DNA of 32,832 bases from Cryomorphaceae bacterium (lineage in GTDB: Bacteria; Bacteroidota; Bacteroidia; Flavobacteriales_D; SKUL01). Positions 8,390-16,768 of this stretch are shown piece by piece. The translations under genes and the position numbers were made by a program. The notes under the pieces are model-generated. The model saw only the letters and a program-made list of their open reading frames with translations. It made no database searches and was not told where the DNA came from. The stretch is from positions 1 to 32,832 of the forward strand of contig REDV01000075.1 in NCBI GenBank assembly GCA_007695365.1, in the 5' to 3' direction. Within the stretch, counting starts at the first letter, position 1, and every line of letters begins with the position of its first letter.

Positions 8390-9742
8390 TTATACTGTTT
8401 GGCTAAACATGGGGGTTTCTGCCCGTTTTTCAGCCAGTAAGGGGTCAAGGGCCATACATACATTGCGCACAAAGGGCTTTCCGGCCTCAGTTATCCACAA
8501 TTTGTCAGGAGTCAGTACAACCAGTTCATCCTTCAACAGAGAATCCAGGCGCCGTTCCAAATCGTTCCAACCGGCCAGTGAGGCTTCCTTCTCCGTCCAG
8601 GTGGTTTCGAAACGTGTCATCAGGCTGAGGATTTGCTTGCGGATGATCATGTCTCTTTCGGACAACAAGTGCCCGGCAGTGATGGACATCTTGCCGGCAA
8701 AAGCTGCCTCCATATATACCTCAATGGTTTTTTCATTCTGCACAAAGGCATCCCATGAATCGCTGATAGAGCTTGCTCCAAGTCCGATGAGCAATTGGGT
8801 TTGACCAGTGGTATAACCCATAAAGTTCCGGTGAAGTCTGCCTTCATCCGATGCAATGCAAAGCTCATCGTCGGGTAAGGCAAAGTGATCCATTCCAATT
8901 TCGCGGTATCCGTTTTCCTCAAACATCTTTTTACCGAGGTCGTACAGGGCGCGTTTCTCTTCGTTATTGGGCAGGTCTGCTTCGGTAAACATTCGCTGCA
9001 CTTTTGATTTCCACGGCACATGCGCATAACTGTAAAAGGCAATGCGTTCAGGCCGGAGCTTGTTAACCAGCTGAACAGTGTTCTCAACACTGCTCAGCTT
9101 TTGAAGCGGAAGCCCGTAAATCAGATCGAAATTGATAGACTCATAGCCGCAATCCCTCGCTTCTTCCACCGCTTTTTGCACTTGCTCAAAGGGTTGTATG
9201 CGGTTCACTATCTGTTGCACATTCGGGTCAAAATCCTGAATGCCCAGACTCAAGCGACGGAATCCGTGTTTGTAAAGTACTTCGAGATGTGCGCGTGTAG
9301 TATTGTTGGGATGGGCCTCAAAGCTCATAGCGTATTGCGGGTGCAGAGATGCTTCCCTGAGCAAGGCTTTCATCAAAAAGTCGAGGTTTTCCGGCGAAAA
9401 GAAGGTAGGAGTGCCGCCCCCGAGATGAATCTCGCGGATAAGGGGTTTTTCGCCCCAGTGGTCGAGATAGATCTGCCACTCAGCCAGCAAGGCATCAATG
9501 TAGGGCCGCTCTACAGCGTGGTTGCGCGTTATGCGTTTATTGCAACCGCAGTATGTGCAAAGGCTTTCGCAATAGGGAAGGTGCAGGTACAGACTGATAC
9601 CCTCGGTTTTGTTAGAGGCATCAAAAGCCAATGCTGCGCAACGCATCCAGGTGTGCTGATCCGGAAGATTACTCCAAAACGGAACGGGTGGATAGCTGGT
9701 GTAGCGCGGGCCGGCTACATTGTATTTTCTAAAGAGATCCAA
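8390..9742 (-). CDS. hemN: Oxygen-independent coproporphyrinogen III dehydrogenase
   Basis: A radical-SAM enzyme that decarboxylates coproporphyrinogen III to protoporphyrinogen IX when oxygen is low. The 450-residue product starts with the HemN-specific KYNVAGPRYTSYPP and holds the CX3CX2CXC cluster motif as CESLCTYCGC (Cys58, 62, 65, 67). EIHLGGGTPTFFSPENL and the NFDLIYGLPLQ strand follow. This N-terminus distinguishes true HemN from HemW. The start is a TTG at 9740-9742: no ATG or GTG lies between the in-frame upstream TAG and the conserved KYNVAGP. It follows folC by 65 nt and precedes the di-iron gene by 76 nt. I saw no clear FNR box upstream. Confidence 0.95.
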   Translation of the reverse strand: MDLFRKYNVAGPRYTSYPPVPFWSNLPDQHTWMRCAALAFDASNKTEGISLYLHLPYCESLCTYCGCNKRITRNHAVERPYIDALLAEWQIYLDHWGEKPLIREIHLGGGTPTFFSPENLDFLMKALLREASLHPQYAMSFEAHPNNTTRAHLEVLYKHGFRRLSLGIQDFDPNVQQIVNRIQPFEQVQKAVEEARDCGYESINFDLIYGLPLQKLSSVENTVQLVNKLRPERIAFYSYAHVPWKSKVQRMFTEADLPNNEEKRALYDLGKKMFEENGYREIGMDHFALPDDELCIASDEGRLHRNFMGYTTGQTQLLIGLGASSISDSWDAFVQNEKTIEVYMEAAFAGKMSITAGHLLSERDMIIRKQILSLMTRFETTWTEKEASLAGWNDLERRLDSLLKDELVVLTPDKLWITEAGKPFVRNVCMALDPLLAEKRAETPMFSQTV

Positions 9743-9807
9743 GAGCGCTGTTTTGCGGTGATGTGTACAAAACTACAGCGATTGAGCACTCTGAAAAATG
9801 ATGCTTG

Positions 9808-11046
9808 TCAGCTTTGGCTGGCCGGAATCACTTCTGCTACGGTAAAGAAACTTCCTCCTACAAAAATGAGGTCTTCAGTGGGGTGGGCGAGGGCTTTGGC
9901 TGCTTGCAATGCGCTCTGAACAGACGGATAAACTTCACCGTGCAGCCCAAAGACAGCCGCCTCCAAGGCCAGTTCTTCGGCTTTTTTGGCCCGTGGAATC
10001 TGTGCTGCACAGAAAAAGTACGTGGCCTCCTTGGGGAAGAGGGGAAGCGATTTAGCAAGGTCTTTGTCGTTTACCACGCCCAACACAATCAGAAGCTTGC
10101 GATACTTTTCTTTGCTGATTTCTGCGGTTACGAGGCCTAGACCGTCTTCGTTGTGGGCAACGTCGCAAACCACGCGTGGTGTTCGGCTCAGCCATTCCCA
10201 TCTTCCGCGAATGCCGGTGTTGGTTACTACATGTCCCAAGCCTTTTATCAGGGCATCCTGCGTAATGTTTGTAAATGTTTCTGAAAGCAGAGTGAGTGCT
10301 GCGAATGCCGTACGCAGGTTCTCTTGTTGCCAGCCACCTTTCAAATCGGTTTGAATGTTTTCAGGGAGAAACATTGGAGCAAGGGTCAGCGGGCTGTTTT
10401 GTTCCTTTGATTTGCTTCGAATGACCTCGAGCGCTACAGGACGCATGTTGCCGGCTACAATGGGCACTTCGGGTTTGATAATTCCGGCTTTCTCAGCGGC
10501 AATGCTCTGGATAGTGTTTCCTAGAAACTGACTGTGATCCATACCAATATTGGTAATGACTGAAACCAGTGGCGTAATGACGTTGGTGGAATCCAGCCTG
10601 CCGCCCATTCCCGTTTCGAGCACAGCAAAATCAACGCTTTCATCCTTAAACACCTGGAAAGCAAGTGCAGCTGTCATCTCAAAAAAGGAGGGTTGGATGG
10701 CTTCAAAGTGTGCGCTGTTTTCTGTCACAAAGTTCACCACGGTTTCCTCGCTGATAGGTGCGCCGTTGATTCGGATGCGCTCCCTGAAATCACGCAGGTG
10801 GGGTGAGGTAAAGAGGCCTGTTTTGTACCCAGCTTCCTGCAGTACTGATGCAATCATGTGACTTACGGAGCCTTTTCCATTGGTTCCGGCTATATGGATG
10901 TAGCGAACCGATGATTTTTCAGGATTGCCGAGGGCATGTAGCAGATGTATGGTGGTACTGAGGTCGGCCTTATATGCTGCTGCCCCTATTCGCTGGTACA
11001 TAGGCAACTGGCTGAACAGGTAGTTCAGGGTTTCAGCGTAGGTCAT
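9808..11046 (-). CDS. folC: Bifunctional dihydrofolate/folylpolyglutamate synthase
   Basis: The cytosolic enzyme adds glutamate to dihydropteroate and to folates, using ATP. The 412-residue product has the Mur-ligase-type P-loop AGTNGKGSVSHM (GTNGKGS at 54-60) and the FolC stretch TGLFTSPHLRDFRERIRING. VLETGMGGRLDSTNVI carries the family's GMGGRLD motif, followed by NIGMDHSQFLG and AAEKAGIIKP. CDVAHNEDG lies in the C-terminal domain. Length is normal. Its ATG follows the stop of the tonB-like gene with no gap, so it is translated from the exbB-exbD-tonB transcript. Confidence 0.96.
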   Translation of the reverse strand: MTYAETLNYLFSQLPMYQRIGAAAYKADLSTTIHLLHALGNPEKSSVRYIHIAGTNGKGSVSHMIASVLQEAGYKTGLFTSPHLRDFRERIRINGAPISEETVVNFVTENSAHFEAIQPSFFEMTAALAFQVFKDESVDFAVLETGMGGRLDSTNVITPLVSVITNIGMDHSQFLGNTIQSIAAEKAGIIKPEVPIVAGNMRPVALEVIRSKSKEQNSPLTLAPMFLPENIQTDLKGGWQQENLRTAFAALTLLSETFTNITQDALIKGLGHVVTNTGIRGRWEWLSRTPRVVCDVAHNEDGLGLVTAEISKEKYRKLLIVLGVVNDKDLAKSLPLFPKEATYFFCAAQIPRAKKAEELALEAAVFGLHGEVYPSVQSALQAAKALAHPTEDLIFVGGSFFTVAEVIPASQS

Positions 11047-11850
11047 CTACTTCAGTTCGAAAATAAAGCGAATCTTACCTCGTTGCTCTACCGCTGCCTG
11101 GCTGTTGGGGCTGAATTTGTATTTGAGTGCTGCATTTACAGCCTTGTTCGTGAGGTAATTGCTCGTAGTGGTGCTTTCGGAGTTCCATCGCGCAGTTAGG
11201 ACATTTCCTTGCCTGTCAACAGTAATATCCAGCACAATGGTTCCATCTTCCTTCGTGTCTTTGATGGCAAATCCGCTTACCAGCCCTCGCCCGGCCAGCT
11301 CCCAGTCGCCCTGTCCACCGCCTAGAACACCTTTACCGGGGCCGCCATCGGGGCTGCCTTGGTTTCCGGGGCCTTCTGTACTGCCCGAACTACCACCTCC
11401 GGCCGGAGTATTCCAGATGTTTTCAAGGGCTTGGCTCAGGTCTTCGCTGATGGTGGGCTCAGGGTCGGGTACGGGCTGTGGTGCGGGTTGTGTTTCGGTG
11501 GGTGCGCTGACGGGGCTTTCCTCCTGGGTGACGGTTTCTTCTACTGTTTCGGTAACAGGAGTAGGTGCAGGGGTGGTGGTGGGTTGTGGCGTAGGAGCCT
11601 GCACCGGAGCTTGAACCTTGGTTTCGGAGTCACCGCTTCCCGTATCAGTCCATCCGAATTCAATGGTGGTACCGCGGTCTTCAGGGATCGGTACCGGGGT
11701 TTCGAGTCCAAAAAACAAAAACAACAGCAACACGAGGATGTGGAACAGGATGGTTCCTATTACCCCGGTGCGTTTGTCTCTGTCCTGAATCAGTTCCACT
11801 TGGTGCAAGTTTATCTTTCGGCGGGTCGTGTTTTCAACACAATCTTCCAT
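11047..11850 (-). CDS. TonB-like energy transducer
   Basis: A 267-residue inner-membrane protein that would couple ExbB/ExbD to an outer-membrane receptor or envelope partner. One membrane segment lies at about 29-48 (VIGTILFHILVLLLFLFFGL). A Pro/Thr/Glu-rich periplasmic spacer follows at about 75-140, then a Gly-rich stretch with GGGSSGSTEGPGNQGSPDGG, and a C-terminal beta domain (DGTIVLDITVDRQGNV...KAVNAALKYKFSP) of TonB/TolA type. The ATG at 11850 overlaps exbD by 40 nt. A GTG at 11797-11799 (VELIQDRDKRTG) lies just after the exbD stop and fits the compact N-terminus common in this family, so the true start may be there. The role could be iron/nutrient uptake or a Tol-like function. Confidence 0.85.
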   Translation of the reverse strand: MEDCVENTTRRKINLHQVELIQDRDKRTGVIGTILFHILVLLLFLFFGLETPVPIPEDRGTTIEFGWTDTGSGDSETKVQAPVQAPTPQPTTTPAPTPVTETVEETVTQEESPVSAPTETQPAPQPVPDPEPTISEDLSQALENIWNTPAGGGSSGSTEGPGNQGSPDGGPGKGVLGGGQGDWELAGRGLVSGFAIKDTKEDGTIVLDITVDRQGNVLTARWNSESTTTSNYLTNKAVNAALKYKFSPNSQAAVEQRGKIRFIFELK

Positions 11851-12209
11851 TTGTTTCGCTTGGCGATGTCAAGCACCCTGACCATGGTTCCGGTGGGTAC
11901 TGATTGATCAACGCTCAGAAGAATACTTTCGTCTGATTTTGTTGCCAAAACCTGTGCCAGTTCTGCTTCGAGGTTGTCGGGGCTCACCACGCGGTTGTCA
12001 ATAGAATGAACCAAATCGGCTCCAATGCGAAGCGATGTGGTTTGCTTATCCTTGGTGCGGTTGCTGCTTTCGGGCAAATCTACAGGTAGGGCGTAGGGGC
12101 TCACCAGGGTTGACACGATGATGAAAAAGATAAGCAGCAGAAACACAAGGTCTGTCATAGACGACATGCTGAAGGCTGCATTCACTTTATTTCTGGATCG
12201 CAGATTCAT
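11811..12209 (-). CDS. exbD: ExbD/TolR family biopolymer transport protein
   Basis: A 132-residue protein with a short cytosolic N-terminus and one membrane helix (about 19-37) beginning SMTDLVFLLLIFFIIVS. Asp20 in this helix is the conserved proton-path residue of ExbD/TolR. A periplasmic domain follows, with LPVDLPESSN and the C-terminal VPTGTMVRVLDIAKRNKW. It forms the proton-motive complex with ExbB and acts with TonB. It starts 6 nt after the exbB stop and overlaps the annotated tonB-like start by 40 nt. Family members in Tol-Pal and TonB systems are hard to tell apart by sequence alone; tonB next door favours ExbD. Confidence 0.92.
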   Translation of the reverse strand: MNLRSRNKVNAAFSMSSMTDLVFLLLIFFIIVSTLVSPYALPVDLPESSNRTKDKQTTSLRIGADLVHSIDNRVVSPDNLEAELAQVLATKSDESILLSVDQSVPTGTMVRVLDIAKRNKWKIVLKTRPAER

Positions 12210-12215
12210 AACTGC

Positions 12216-12932
12216 TTATTTTCCGGGTTCGTCAAGCAGATCGAGGAACTCAATCGTCTTGGCTTCCATGTTGTGAACCACCTTATCTACACGGCTAACA
12301 AGTGTGTTGTAGGCGATGTATGCGAGGATACCGATTACGAGTCCGGCAACAGTTGTGACCATGGCCTGCATGATACCTCCGGACAGCTCACTGATTTCAA
12401 CCCCGGTATCACTGATTTTCATCGCGTGGAAGGTTACAATCATTCCAATTACCGTTCCGAGGAATCCAATCATCGGCGCAGCTCCGGCTACAGTAGCGAG
12501 TGTTGAAAGACCTTTTTCAAGCTTGTACACTTCCAGCTTTCCTACGTTTTCAATGGAGCCTGCAATGTCGTTCAGAGGCTTACCGATGCGCATCACACCT
12601 TTCTCCAGCATTCGCGCAACAGGGGTGTCGTTGGAGGCGCACAGGGTTTGGGCCGATTCAATTTTGCCGTCGTGGATAAAGTCTTTGATTTTGTTCATAA
12701 AGTCCTTATCCACTCTAGAGGCCCTGTTGATGGCGAGTAGCCTCTCGATGAAGATGTACACCGCAATGACTGATAGCACAGCAAGAGGTATCATAATGTA
12801 CCATCCGCCATCTAAAATCATTTGCCAGATGGAAAGCGTTTCAATGGTTGGAGTAACCTCATCCATTGCAGCTGCATCATCTGCCACTGCGCTACCTGTT
12901 TCAGTTAGTTGGTAAAAAAGTAAGAGCGACAT
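12216..12932 (-). CDS. exbB: ExbB/TolQ/MotA family proton channel protein
   Basis: A 238-residue inner-membrane protein. Three membrane segments are visible: about 43-65 (GGWYIMIPLAVLSVIAVYIFIE), 150-170 (GAAPMIGFLGTVIGMIVTFHAM) and 188-210 (AMVTTVAGLVIGILAYIAYN). The second and third carry the MotA/ExbB core motifs GFLGTVIGM and TTVAGLVIGI. A cytosolic loop lies between helices 1 and 2. With ExbD it forms the ion-driven motor that energises TonB. It is the first gene of the exbB-exbD-tonB-folC run, 55 nt after nhaD. The hydrophobic start MSLLLFYQL may be a small extra helix or re-entrant segment. Confidence 0.93.
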   Translation of the reverse strand: MSLLLFYQLTETGSAVADDAAAMDEVTPTIETLSIWQMILDGGWYIMIPLAVLSVIAVYIFIERLLAINRASRVDKDFMNKIKDFIHDGKIESAQTLCASNDTPVARMLEKGVMRIGKPLNDIAGSIENVGKLEVYKLEKGLSTLATVAGAAPMIGFLGTVIGMIVTFHAMKISDTGVEISELSGGIMQAMVTTVAGLVIGILAYIAYNTLVSRVDKVVHNMEAKTIEFLDLLDEPGK

Positions 12933-12987
12933 ACGAGTTGGGTTTCAGGTTTGTGTAACGCGTTTTTATGGGTTGAAATTACATGTT

Positions 12988-14277
12988 TCAGGAAAACATC
13001 AGGTAATAGGTTCCTGCTCCGGCCAGGTAACCACTAATGGCCAATAATGAGAATTTTTTCATGTACCACACAAAGTCAATCTTCTCAAGGCCCATCACCG
13101 CCACTCCGGCGGCCGATCCGATAATCAAAGCACTACCTCCTGTACCTGCGCAGTATGCCAGGAACTGCCAGAATCTTCCGCTCGCTTCAAAATCAGTATC
13201 GGGAATCATTGGGTACATACCTTGGGCAGCAGCCACGAGCGGTACGTTATCTACAATGGCCGAAAGCAGTCCGATGGTCATGTTGATGGCGTATAGGTTG
13301 CCTATTTTCTCGTCGAGAAACTTGGCGGCTGCTCCAAGGTGTCCAACTTCTTGTAAGGCAGAAACGGCCAAAAGAATTCCCAGAAAGAAGAGCACAGATG
13401 CAGTGTCAATTTTTTGAAGAACATGCAGCACTGAGAGTTTCGATTTTTGCTCGCGGTTTTTGTTGCGGTGAATGATTTCAGTGGTAGCCCAAAGAACCCC
13501 CAAACTCAGCATCATTCCCATGAAAGGAGGAAGATGGGTAATGGTCTTGAAGAATGGTACAAACAGCAAACCTGCCAATCCCAACCCGAAAATAAAGCTG
13601 CGCTCAAAATTGGTGGTGGGGTTGGTGTAATGATCAATACCTTCCGCTTTTCGAGGTCTGGCTACGTTTCCACGCAGCATAAACGACATGATGGTTAGGG
13701 GCACAATCATGGCTACAAGACTGGGGATGATGAGGTGCGAAACAATGATTCCCACATCGGGTAACTGACCTTTAATCCACAGCATGGTAGTGGTTACATC
13801 ACCAATCGGCGACCATGCTCCACCTGCGTTGGCTGATATAATGATGATTCCGGCAAATACCCACCTTGATTGTTTGTTGGCGATCAGTTTCCTGAGCAGC
13901 GAAACCATCACGATAGAGGTAGTCAGGTTGTCGAGCGCGGCCGAGAAAAAGAAAGTGAGGGTACATAAAATCCACATCAACTTCACCTTATTGGTTGTTT
14001 TGATGCGGTTGGTTATGACGGCAAATCCTTCGTGGGCATCCACCAGCTCCACAATGGTCATCGCCCCCATCAGGAAGAAAAGAATGTTGGCAATGTCGTA
14101 GAGGTGGTGCATCAAACCTTGCTCAACTTCCAACGGCTCAACATGGGTAAAAACAAAAAGCGCCCAACAAACCATACCGGTGATGAGCGAAGTTGCGGCT
14201 TTGTCAATTTTTAAAGGGTGTTCAAGTGCTATGGCTATGTAGCCCAACACAAACACCACAATCATTGCTATTTCCAT
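12988..14277 (-). CDS. nhaD: Sodium:proton antiporter NhaD
   Basis: A 429-residue polytopic inner-membrane antiporter of the ion transporter superfamily, exchanging Na+ (or Li+) for H+. About 11-12 hydrophobic segments are visible, starting with IAMIVVFVLGYIAIALEH. Family motifs include ALDNLTTSIVMVSLL, ISANAGGAWSPIGDVTTTMLW and, in the second half, IVDNVPLVAAAQGMYPM, the inverted counterpart of the first DN motif. I chose the ATG at 14277 (MEIAMIVV) because an upstream ATG at 14301 would overlap the dehydrogenase gene by 17 nt and add residues not expected before the first helix. It lies 7 nt after the dehydrogenase stop, so they are cotranscribed. It suggests a marine or saline niche. Confidence 0.94.
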   Translation of the reverse strand: MEIAMIVVFVLGYIAIALEHPLKIDKAATSLITGMVCWALFVFTHVEPLEVEQGLMHHLYDIANILFFLMGAMTIVELVDAHEGFAVITNRIKTTNKVKLMWILCTLTFFFSAALDNLTTSIVMVSLLRKLIANKQSRWVFAGIIIISANAGGAWSPIGDVTTTMLWIKGQLPDVGIIVSHLIIPSLVAMIVPLTIMSFMLRGNVARPRKAEGIDHYTNPTTNFERSFIFGLGLAGLLFVPFFKTITHLPPFMGMMLSLGVLWATTEIIHRNKNREQKSKLSVLHVLQKIDTASVLFFLGILLAVSALQEVGHLGAAAKFLDEKIGNLYAINMTIGLLSAIVDNVPLVAAAQGMYPMIPDTDFEASGRFWQFLAYCAGTGGSALIIGSAAGVAVMGLEKIDFVWYMKKFSLLAISGYLAGAGTYYLMFS

Positions 14278-14284
14278 TCCAGGT

Positions 14285-15511
14285 TTATATAAGTTGCTCA
14301 AGCGCTATTTCGAAAGCGGTACTCGCAATGCCGGTTGTTTGTGGGTTGCGGGCTTTTACTTTTTCAAGCGCCTGATAGATGGTTTCAGAGGTATCTTCAA
14401 AGACGGCTGCGTCTGTGAGTTCAATGTTGTTTTTCATGCAGTAAGCAAACACACGTGCCATGCCGCAATTGGCAATAAAGTCGGGGATGAGGCTCACGTG
14501 TTGATCTACATACTCGGCAATAGGACCATAGAAAATTTCAGGGTCGGCAAATGGCACATTAGCTCCGCACGAAATCACCTCAACACCCGAGCGAATCATG
14601 CGGTCGCACTGGTCTTTGGTAACCAACCGCGAGGCTGCGCACGGAAGAAAAACTTCGGCCTGAACATCCCAGATGCGCTCATTTACTTCCTCAAATGTCA
14701 ACATGTTGACAGCCACCAATTCGTTGCCTTTTTTGTTGAGGTACAGGTTTTTTACAGTCTCTTTACTGAGGCCTTCAGGCTCAATGATTCCTCCCACGCG
14801 GTCAATAATTCCAACGATTTTGCATCCGCATTGTGCAAGGTAATAGGCAGCAGCAGAGCCTACATTTCCCCATCCCTGAACCACAACGCGCTTCCCCTGA
14901 AGTCCGCCGTGGTAAAGGTTGTAAAAATGAATAACCGATTCGGCCACACCAAAACCGGTGATGAGGTCGGCAACAACGTACTTTTTGCTCGCGTCGGGTG
15001 TGTAGGTTACATCTTCAACCACCTTGGAAACGCCAAAGCGCAACTGGCCAATTTTTTTGATTTTTTCACTTTCACGCGGGTTGAAGTGTCCGTTCACAAC
15101 CCCTTCCTGCGGGTGCCACAATCCGTAGCTCTCAGTGATGGGAATAACGTCGTGAACTTCGTCCACATTGAGATCGCCTCCGGTTCCGTAGTAGCTCTTT
15201 AACAGGGGGATAACGGCTTTGTACCACCGCTCCAGTACACCGCGTTTTCTAGGGTCTCGGGGGTCAAAGTTAATACCCGATTTGGCCCCTCCGATGGGTG
15301 GACCCGAAACTGTGAACTTAACCTCCATGGTTTTGGCCAGCGACTCCACTTCCCGCTTGTCCAGTCCTTGCCGCATGCGCGTTCCGCCACCGGCTGCACC
15401 CCCTCTCAGTGAGTTGATAACCACCCATCCTTCAGCTTCAGTTTCAGCGTCTTTCCACTCAAACACAATCTCGGGTTGTGACTCTTCAAAACGCTTCAGC
15501 AGGTCCTTCAT
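14285..15511 (-). CDS. Glu/Leu/Phe/Val dehydrogenase (glutamate dehydrogenase-like)
   Basis: A 408-residue NAD(P)-dependent amino-acid dehydrogenase that interconverts an amino acid and its 2-oxo acid with ammonia. The substrate/catalytic segment is SGPPIGGAKSGINFDPRDP, with the conserved Lys of GGAKSG. The Rossmann domain shows VVVQGWGNVGSAAAYYL, then FLPCAASRLVTKD and CGANVPFADPE, family hallmarks. Residue choice in the substrate pocket cannot be settled by eye; glutamate is the usual assignment in Bacteroidota. The longest frame would start at TTG 15532, but that codon lies inside a TATATTTG promoter element, so I use the ATG at 15511 (MKDLLKRFEESQ). It is cotranscribed with nhaD downstream. 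Confidence 0.9.
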   Translation of the reverse strand: MKDLLKRFEESQPEIVFEWKDAETEAEGWVVINSLRGGAAGGGTRMRQGLDKREVESLAKTMEVKFTVSGPPIGGAKSGINFDPRDPRKRGVLERWYKAVIPLLKSYYGTGGDLNVDEVHDVIPITESYGLWHPQEGVVNGHFNPRESEKIKKIGQLRFGVSKVVEDVTYTPDASKKYVVADLITGFGVAESVIHFYNLYHGGLQGKRVVVQGWGNVGSAAAYYLAQCGCKIVGIIDRVGGIIEPEGLSKETVKNLYLNKKGNELVAVNMLTFEEVNERIWDVQAEVFLPCAASRLVTKDQCDRMIRSGVEVISCGANVPFADPEIFYGPIAEYVDQHVSLIPDFIANCGMARVFAYCMKNNIELTDAAVFEDTSETIYQALEKVKARNPQTTGIASTAFEIALEQLI

Positions 15512-15529
15512 GCGGTCTGGAATTTGTGG

Positions 15530-15537
15530 CAAATATA
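15530..15537 (-). promoter_or_regulatory. Promoter -7 element of the dehydrogenase gene
   Basis: Minus-strand TATATTTG matches TAnnTTTG exactly, 18 nt before the ATG at 15511. The -33 region is poor (TGA rather than TTG at 19 nt). Its position also argues against the longer TTG-started form of the gene. Confidence 0.65.
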
Positions 15538-15610
15538 GTAAGGATAAACTCTGCGCTCAGCCACGGTTAAAATAATACCCACGTAGTTTTCAACCATAGG
15601 TGGTTCTCTG

Positions 15611-16675
15611 TTAGCCAAGGTGAATTTGTCCTGAAATGAGCTCGCGTGATGCTCCGGTGTACGATTGCAGGCAGTTGGATACTCCATTCAACCTGAGAAG
15701 TCCTAAATAGGCAAAAACCAACGCTTCTTTGAAATCAACAATGGTGCGCTCCGGCACCTCAATACTGGCCTCGCTGTGAAAACGGATGCGCTTCATGAGG
15801 AAGCTGTTGTGGGCGCCCCCACCCGTGACAAGGACATCTGCCTGGCCGGAAGTTCCAATAGCCGTTCCTATCTGCATGGCAATGTGCTCGCAAAGTGTGG
15901 CGAGGGTATCTCGAACATCCAGAGCAGCTTGTTCAGCTACGGGCCTGAAACACTCAAGGTACCATTCTCTTCCCAATGAGCGCGGAAAAGGCTCGCGGTA
16001 AAACTGAAGCGAATTCAGCACATTTAACAAACCCCTTCTCACGGTGCCCGATGCCGCAATGTGCCCATTTTTATCAAAAGTCTTTTGTATGCGCGACACC
16101 CAGTCGTTCAGGGCCATGTTAGCCGGACAAATGTCATAGGCAACCAGTTGCTTTTCGGCGGTGTAGCTGATGTTCGCAAATCCACCGAGGTTCAGACAAG
16201 CGCCGTAATGGGGAAACAAATCCCTGTCGCCAATGGGTACCAGCGGAGCACCTTGACCGCCAATGGCCACATTTGCCGAGCGGAAATCATTCGCTACCGC
16301 AATTCCCGTAGCCGCAGCCAGCGCTGCTCCCGACCCAAGCTGAAAAGTGAAACCCAAATCGGGCCTATGAAATAGTGTATGCCCATGAAATGCCAAGAGT
16401 TCGGGTGCTTCAAGTTCAGCCTCACGGTGAAAGTCTTTGATGCATTGCGCCACGTATTTAGCATAGTCAAAATGCATCTTGGCCAATGTGGTGCCGGTTG
16501 CGAGTTCGGCTTCGCGAAGGCTCTGTTGCCATTTAGCCGGGTAGGAGATGGTTTTTGCGTGAACAATCCTGAAGTCGGAAAGGTTTTTAGCAGGAAAGGC
16601 ACAGTATGCCAAATCCAGTCCGTCGAGCGATGTGCCCGACATAATACCTGTGACGCGTCTTACTGTCTCTGCCAT
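15611..16675 (-). CDS. anmK: Anhydro-N-acetylmuramic acid kinase
   Basis: The enzyme opens and phosphorylates 1,6-anhydro-N-acetylmuramate to MurNAc-6-phosphate during cell-wall recycling. The 354-residue product begins with the family signature TGIMSGTSLDGLDLAYCAF (ATP-binding GTSLDGLD at 14-21). FHGHTLFHRP, ANDFRSANVAIGGQGAPLVP and LNLGGFANISY follow, and VTGGGAHNSFLMKRIR lies near the end. Length is normal. It is divergent from the acyl-CoA dehydrogenase gene, and a 99-nt gap carrying a separate promoter separates it from the next gene, so it may be transcribed alone. The minus strand near 16701-16695 reads TATTTTG, one base short of the promoter consensus. Confidence 0.96.
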   Translation of the reverse strand: MAETVRRVTGIMSGTSLDGLDLAYCAFPAKNLSDFRIVHAKTISYPAKWQQSLREAELATGTTLAKMHFDYAKYVAQCIKDFHREAELEAPELLAFHGHTLFHRPDLGFTFQLGSGAALAAATGIAVANDFRSANVAIGGQGAPLVPIGDRDLFPHYGACLNLGGFANISYTAEKQLVAYDICPANMALNDWVSRIQKTFDKNGHIAASGTVRRGLLNVLNSLQFYREPFPRSLGREWYLECFRPVAEQAALDVRDTLATLCEHIAMQIGTAIGTSGQADVLVTGGGAHNSFLMKRIRFHSEASIEVPERTIVDFKEALVFAYLGLLRLNGVSNCLQSYTGASRELISGQIHLG

Positions 16676-16714
16676 GGAGTGTTTGTTGGTGCGGCAAAAT
16701 AGAATTTTTAAGGC

Positions 16715-16722
16715 TACATTTG
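16715..16722 (+). promoter_or_regulatory. Putative promoter -7 element of the acyl-CoA dehydrogenase gene
   Basis: TACATTTG matches TAnnTTTG, 46 nt before the ATG. The nearest upstream TTG (16686-16688) has a 26-nt spacer, longer than usual. It lies in the 93-nt divergent region shared with anmK. Confidence 0.5.
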
Positions 16723-16768
16723 CAGCCGCCTCGCAACACAGTTTTTAACCTGAATAACAAAGCTACAA

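Noticed and set aside
9020-9919. A 299-codon open frame on the plus strand
   Set aside because: It lies opposite hemN and the end of folC, whose motifs are unmistakable; its peptide has no recognisable domain.
14294-15202. A 302-codon open frame on the plus strand
   Set aside because: It is antisense to the dehydrogenase gene, rich in Cys, His and Asn in the pattern of a reverse-strand shadow, with no start signals.
14285-15532. Longer dehydrogenase starting at TTG 15532
   Set aside because: The TTG is part of a TATATTTG promoter element; ATG 15511 is better placed.
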